Below, piece after piece: positions 12,959 to 15,509 of a DNA stretch of 15,509 bases. A program made the translations under genes and the position numbers. The DNA is from Oscillospiraceae bacterium. GTDB taxonomy: Bacteria > Bacillota_A > Clostridia > Oscillospirales > JAAYXM01. How positions within the stretch are numbered: position 1 is the stretch's first letter; the number at the start of each line of letters is the position of its first letter. The notes below the pieces were generated by a model. That model saw nothing but the letters and a program-made list of their open reading frames with translations, was not told the DNA's origin and did not search any database. The stretch covers positions 1 through 15,509 of the forward strand of contig JAFXJK010000043.1 in assembly GCA_017532355.1 (NCBI GenBank). The letters are read 5' to 3'.

Positions 12959-14347
12959 TTAAAATTCAATTTTCTTTTCGATGTATGCCGCAAGATCAGC
13001 GATTGCGATGCGCTCCTGCTGCATTGTGTCACGGTCACGGACTGTAACACATCCGTCCTCTTCGCTTTCGAAGTCGTATGTGATACAAATCGGAGTTCCG
13101 ATTTCGTCCTGACGGCGATAACGCTTACCGATTGAACCTGCATCGTCAAAGTCGATCATAAACTTCTTTGCAAGGTCTGCATAAACCTCGCCTGCCTTCT
13201 CGGAAAGCTTCTTTGAAAGCGGAAGGATTGCAGCCTTGAACGGTGCAAGGTACGGATGGAGACGGAGAACTACGCGGACGTCGTTCTTCTCTGCGTCAAC
13301 AACTTCCTCATCGTATGCTTCGCAGAGGAAAGCAAGAGCAACACGGTCGCAGCCGAGCGACGGCTCGACAACGTACGGAACGTACTTCTCGTTTGTCTCT
13401 GTATCGAAGAATTCCATATTCTCGCCGGAATGTGTCTGGTGTGCCTTGAGGTCAAAGTCTGTTCTGTCAGCAATGCCCCAGAGCTCGCCCCAGCCAAACG
13501 GGAAAAGGAACTCAATGTCTGTTGTAGCGTTTGAATAGTGAGAGAGCTCTTCCTGCTCGTGGTCACGAAGCTTCATGTTCTCCTTTGCGATACCGAGGGA
13601 GAGGAGGAAGTTCTCACAGTAATCCTTCCAATACTTAAACCACTCAAGGTCTGTTCCCGGACGGCAGAAGAACTCAAGCTCCATCTGCTCAAACTCACGT
13701 GTACGGAACGTGAAGTTACCCGGAGTGATTTCGTTTCTGAAGGACTTGCCTATCTGAGCGACACCGAAAGGCATCTTCTTTCTTGTAGTACGAGCGATGT
13801 TCTTAAAGTCAACAAAGATGCCCTGTGCAGTTTCCGGGCGGAGGTAGAGCTCGTTCTTTGCATCTTCCGTAACACCCTGGAAGGTCTTGAACATGAGATT
13901 GAACTTTCTGATGTCTGTGAAGTTGTGTGCTCCGCAATCGGGGCAGCAGATGTTGTTATCTTCGATGTACTTTGACATCTCCTCAAAACTCCAGCCTGCA
14001 GGGTTTACGCCCGTATCTTCGATGAGCTTGTCTGCACGGTGACGGGTTTTGCAGTCCTTACAGTCCATAAGAGGATCGGAAAATCCGCCGAGGTGACCGG
14101 AAGCTACCCATGTCTGAGGATTCATAAGGATAGCGGAGTCAAGTCCTACGTTAAGCTTGTTCTCACGGATAAACTTCTGTCTCCATGCGTCCTTGATATT
14201 ATTTTTGAGCTCTACGCCGAGCGGACCGTAGTCCCAAGTGTTAGCGAGACCTCCGTATATCTCACTTCCGGGGTATACGAATCCTCTGCCCTTACAAAGA
14301 GCAACGATCTTATCCATTGCTTTTTCTGTGTTCTTCATGCGTGCCAT
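12959..14347 (-). CDS. glyQS: Glycyl-tRNA synthetase, single-chain (alpha2) type
   Basis: A 462-residue class II synthetase that charges tRNA-Gly, of the homodimeric type rather than the GlyQ/GlyS tetramer. Visible: N-terminal [20 protein letters not shown] (23-42); a zinc-type site C96-x2-C99 and C135-x2-C138 ([17 protein letters not shown]); motif 2 with [19 protein letters not shown] (203-221); motif 3 [11 protein letters not shown] (331-341); anticodon-binding domain about 360-455. The ATG at 14347 has AAAGGAAG upstream. Only 25 bases separate it from the gene before it, so there is no space for a T-box leader and it is probably transcribed with that gene. Confidence 0.97.
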   Translation of the reverse strand: MARMKNTEKAMDKIVALCKGRGFVYPGSEIYGGLANTWDYGPLGVELKNNIKDAWRQKFIRENKLNVGLDSAILMNPQTWVASGHLGGFSDPLMDCKDCKTRHRADKLIEDTGVNPAGWSFEEMSKYIEDNNICCPDCGAHNFTDIRKFNLMFKTFQGVTEDAKNELYLRPETAQGIFVDFKNIARTTRKKMPFGVAQIGKSFRNEITPGNFTFRTREFEQMELEFFCRPGTDLEWFKYWKDYCENFLLSLGIAKENMKLRDHEQEELSHYSNATTDIEFLFPFGWGELWGIADRTDFDLKAHQTHSGENMEFFDTETNEKYVPYVVEPSLGCDRVALAFLCEAYDEEVVDAEKNDVRVVLRLHPYLAPFKAAILPLSKKLSEKAGEVYADLAKKFMIDFDDAGSIGKRYRRQDEIGTPICITYDFESEEDGCVTVRDRDTMQQERIAIADLAAYIEKKIEF

Positions 14348-14372
14348 TTTTATTTACTTCCTTTCAGATTGT

Positions 14373-15509
14373 TTACTTGTTTTTATATTTTGCAAAAAAT
14401 TCAAGTGCTGTGTGGGTGTCGGGGATAAATACTTTATCTTCCTCTGAATAGCTTACGGGATATACGTACTCAATATAATCAAAATACTCGAGAGCCTCAA
14501 GCATCGCGTGTATCTCGGGAAGATCCTCACTCGTAATGTTGGTGGCGAAAACGGGTTTCGTGGCATAGGGATCGCTGAAGTATTCACTAATCTCTCCGGA
14601 CTGTCCCCATGTGAGTCTCTTGAACTTATCCTTAAGCTCGTCGACGGTATAATCGGAACAACGTCTCAGATAACTTTCAACCATATCGAGGATCATGGTA
14701 CTCTTGACCTTTACGTCTTCGTTCGAAAGCTCCTTGAACGTATTAACGATATGCACGGAATAGTCGGAAAGGCTTTGAATACCTGCCTCAAGCACGAGAA
14801 CATTATCGACGATCTCAGTTGCAACGGATTGCTCTTCAGGGTCATCTCCGTCTTCCGCAGTGTTCTTATCATCCTTACCTTTTTTATCATCATTCGCTTC
14901 TTCGGGAGGATCGTCACTTACCTTTTCAGAGCTTTCACTGTCACTAGCGCTTTCACTGGCGCTTTCACTCTCGGGATCAGATTCCTCGATGATAGAAGTG
15001 ATGACGCTGGTAGAAGCAGATAAGTGGTCAGCACCGCCGCTGTAGATATCAGACACAAGCTCGAATCTGACCGAACCCATAGATGAAATGAATTCGATCC
15101 CGCGCTCACCGTCGATTACTATGGAATGGTCGACCTTGAGATTGGCTAAACCTTCAACGTGATCGCAAAGCACCGTCAAGCCGTATCTTCCGTACACGTC
15201 ACCAAGTGTGGTATCTCCGGAAGGAGAAGATACGCGTGTTTCGGGAGAAATATAGGTAGTAACAAACTCACGGTTCTCTTTATCGGCGCGCACAAGGGCG
15301 ATCCACGTCGCGTTGATATAACGGATCTTTGTTCCGAGAATACCAACCGTCGAGCCGGACTCCTTAAGTCCGCCTGCAATCTTGTCGATATCCTCATAGG
15401 TATGATAATAATCCTTGTACATATCAGGTCTGTAATCCGTTCCGACTATCAGAAGTGTAAAAGATTCGGCGTCAGGCACCTTCTGGTTAGGGTCTACGGG
15501 CTTAGGTTC
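14373..15509 (-). CDS. LytR-CpsA-Psr-like protein, 5' end beyond the window
   Basis: At least 378 residues; the frame stays open to the right edge (EPKPVDPNQKVPDAESF at the visible start), so the GTG at 15479 is an inside valine and the real start, probably with a membrane anchor, lies outside. From residue 15 on it follows the LCP pattern: FTLLIVGTDYRPD, YEDIDK, INATWIALVRADKENREFVTTYISPETRV, a LxxxxxxGLANLKVDHSIVID segment and later VLVLEAGIQSLSDY. LCP enzymes attach wall polymers to peptidoglycan using arginines in IPRDT and in the ALxYVRxR region. Here the first is replaced by ISPETRV and the second is absent, so activity is doubtful. An acidic Ser-rich stretch of some 50 residues is inserted in the middle. 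It may share a transcript with the synthetase gene. Confidence 0.65.
   Translation of the reverse strand, partial: EPKPVDPNQKVPDAESFTLLIVGTDYRPDMYKDYYHTYEDIDKIAGGLKESGSTVGILGTKIRYINATWIALVRADKENREFVTTYISPETRVSSPSGDTTLGDVYGRYGLTVLCDHVEGLANLKVDHSIVIDGERGIEFISSMGSVRFELVSDIYSGGADHLSASTSVITSIIEESDPESESASESASDSESSEKVSDDPPEEANDDKKGKDDKNTAEDGDDPEEQSVATEIVDNVLVLEAGIQSLSDYSVHIVNTFKELSNEDVKVKSTMILDMVESYLRRCSDYTVDELKDKFKRLTWGQSGEISEYFSDPYATKPVFATNITSEDLPEIHAMLEALEYFDYIEYVYPVSYSEEDKVFIPDTHTALEFFAKYKNK
14829..14987 (-). repeat. Acidic Ser/Glu/Asp-rich low-complexity segment in the LCP-like gene
   Basis: The coding stretch gives a run of Ser, Glu, Asp and some Lys (ESESASESASDSESSEK, then EEANDDKKGKDDKN). 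The DNA holds tandem copies of gctttcact (minus-strand agtgaaagc), so it can grow or shrink by slippage. Such segments are flexible linkers, here within rather than between the halves of the LCP-like domain. Confidence 0.7.

Noticed and set aside
14348..14372. T-box leader for glycyl-tRNA synthetase
   Set aside because: Only 25 bases separate it from the upstream gene; no specifier stem or antiterminator can fit.

Overview
The window looks like chromosome from a spore-forming Clostridia bacterium, most likely an Oscillospiraceae/Ruminococcaceae-type gut lineage. The reasons are a SpoVAC gene, a PrsA-type lipoprotein foldase, a single-chain glycyl-tRNA synthetase, a Ala-tRNA(Pro)-editing-like protein, strong AGGAGG-type ribosome sites and many -35/-10 pairs with 17-base spacing. 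No phage, transposase, CRISPR or restriction gene is visible.

Left edge (1-250). A tRNA-Ser(CGA) gene is present only from its anticodon loop to its CCA end (about 132-191), followed by its own terminator. The missing 5' half is replaced by unrelated DNA holding five AA(C/G)TTC motifs at an exact 10-base period (71-116), and the period continues into the tRNA sequence. This is the expected look of one end (att site) of an element integrated in a tRNA gene; the body of the element would lie left of the window.

Sugar cluster (253-6344). Two close paralogs of a large cytoplasmic protein (580 and 578 residues) with a glycoside-hydrolase-like TIM barrel layout flank a divergently transcribed pair: an L-fucose/L-arabinose isomerase-fold protein (minus) and an AraC-type regulator (plus). 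I read this as a small regulated carbohydrate-use locus whose hydrolase-like gene was duplicated. The substrate cannot be read from the sequence, and I cannot place the hydrolase-like protein in a named family.

Middle (6392-6902). A Bfd-type [2Fe-2S] protein (minus) is followed by tRNA-Arg(CCG) (minus). The last 22 bases of the tRNA plus three flanking bases are repeated exactly 144 bases downstream, and the DNA between the copies can fold into an 80-nt three-way junction and a separate strong hairpin.

Right half (7004-15509). Plus strand: SpoVAC without other spoVA genes, a TIGR01212/YtqA-type radical SAM protein, and a YbaK/ProX-type tRNA-editing protein. Minus strand: a short Amidase_6-type protein with a TTG start, a FliB-like cysteine-cluster protein, an M20 metallopeptidase, a PrsA-like lipoprotein isomerase, glycyl-tRNA synthetase, and a degenerate LytR-CpsA-Psr-like protein that runs off the right edge. 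Most of these genes have their own terminator, so the right half is a row of single-gene units rather than one operon.
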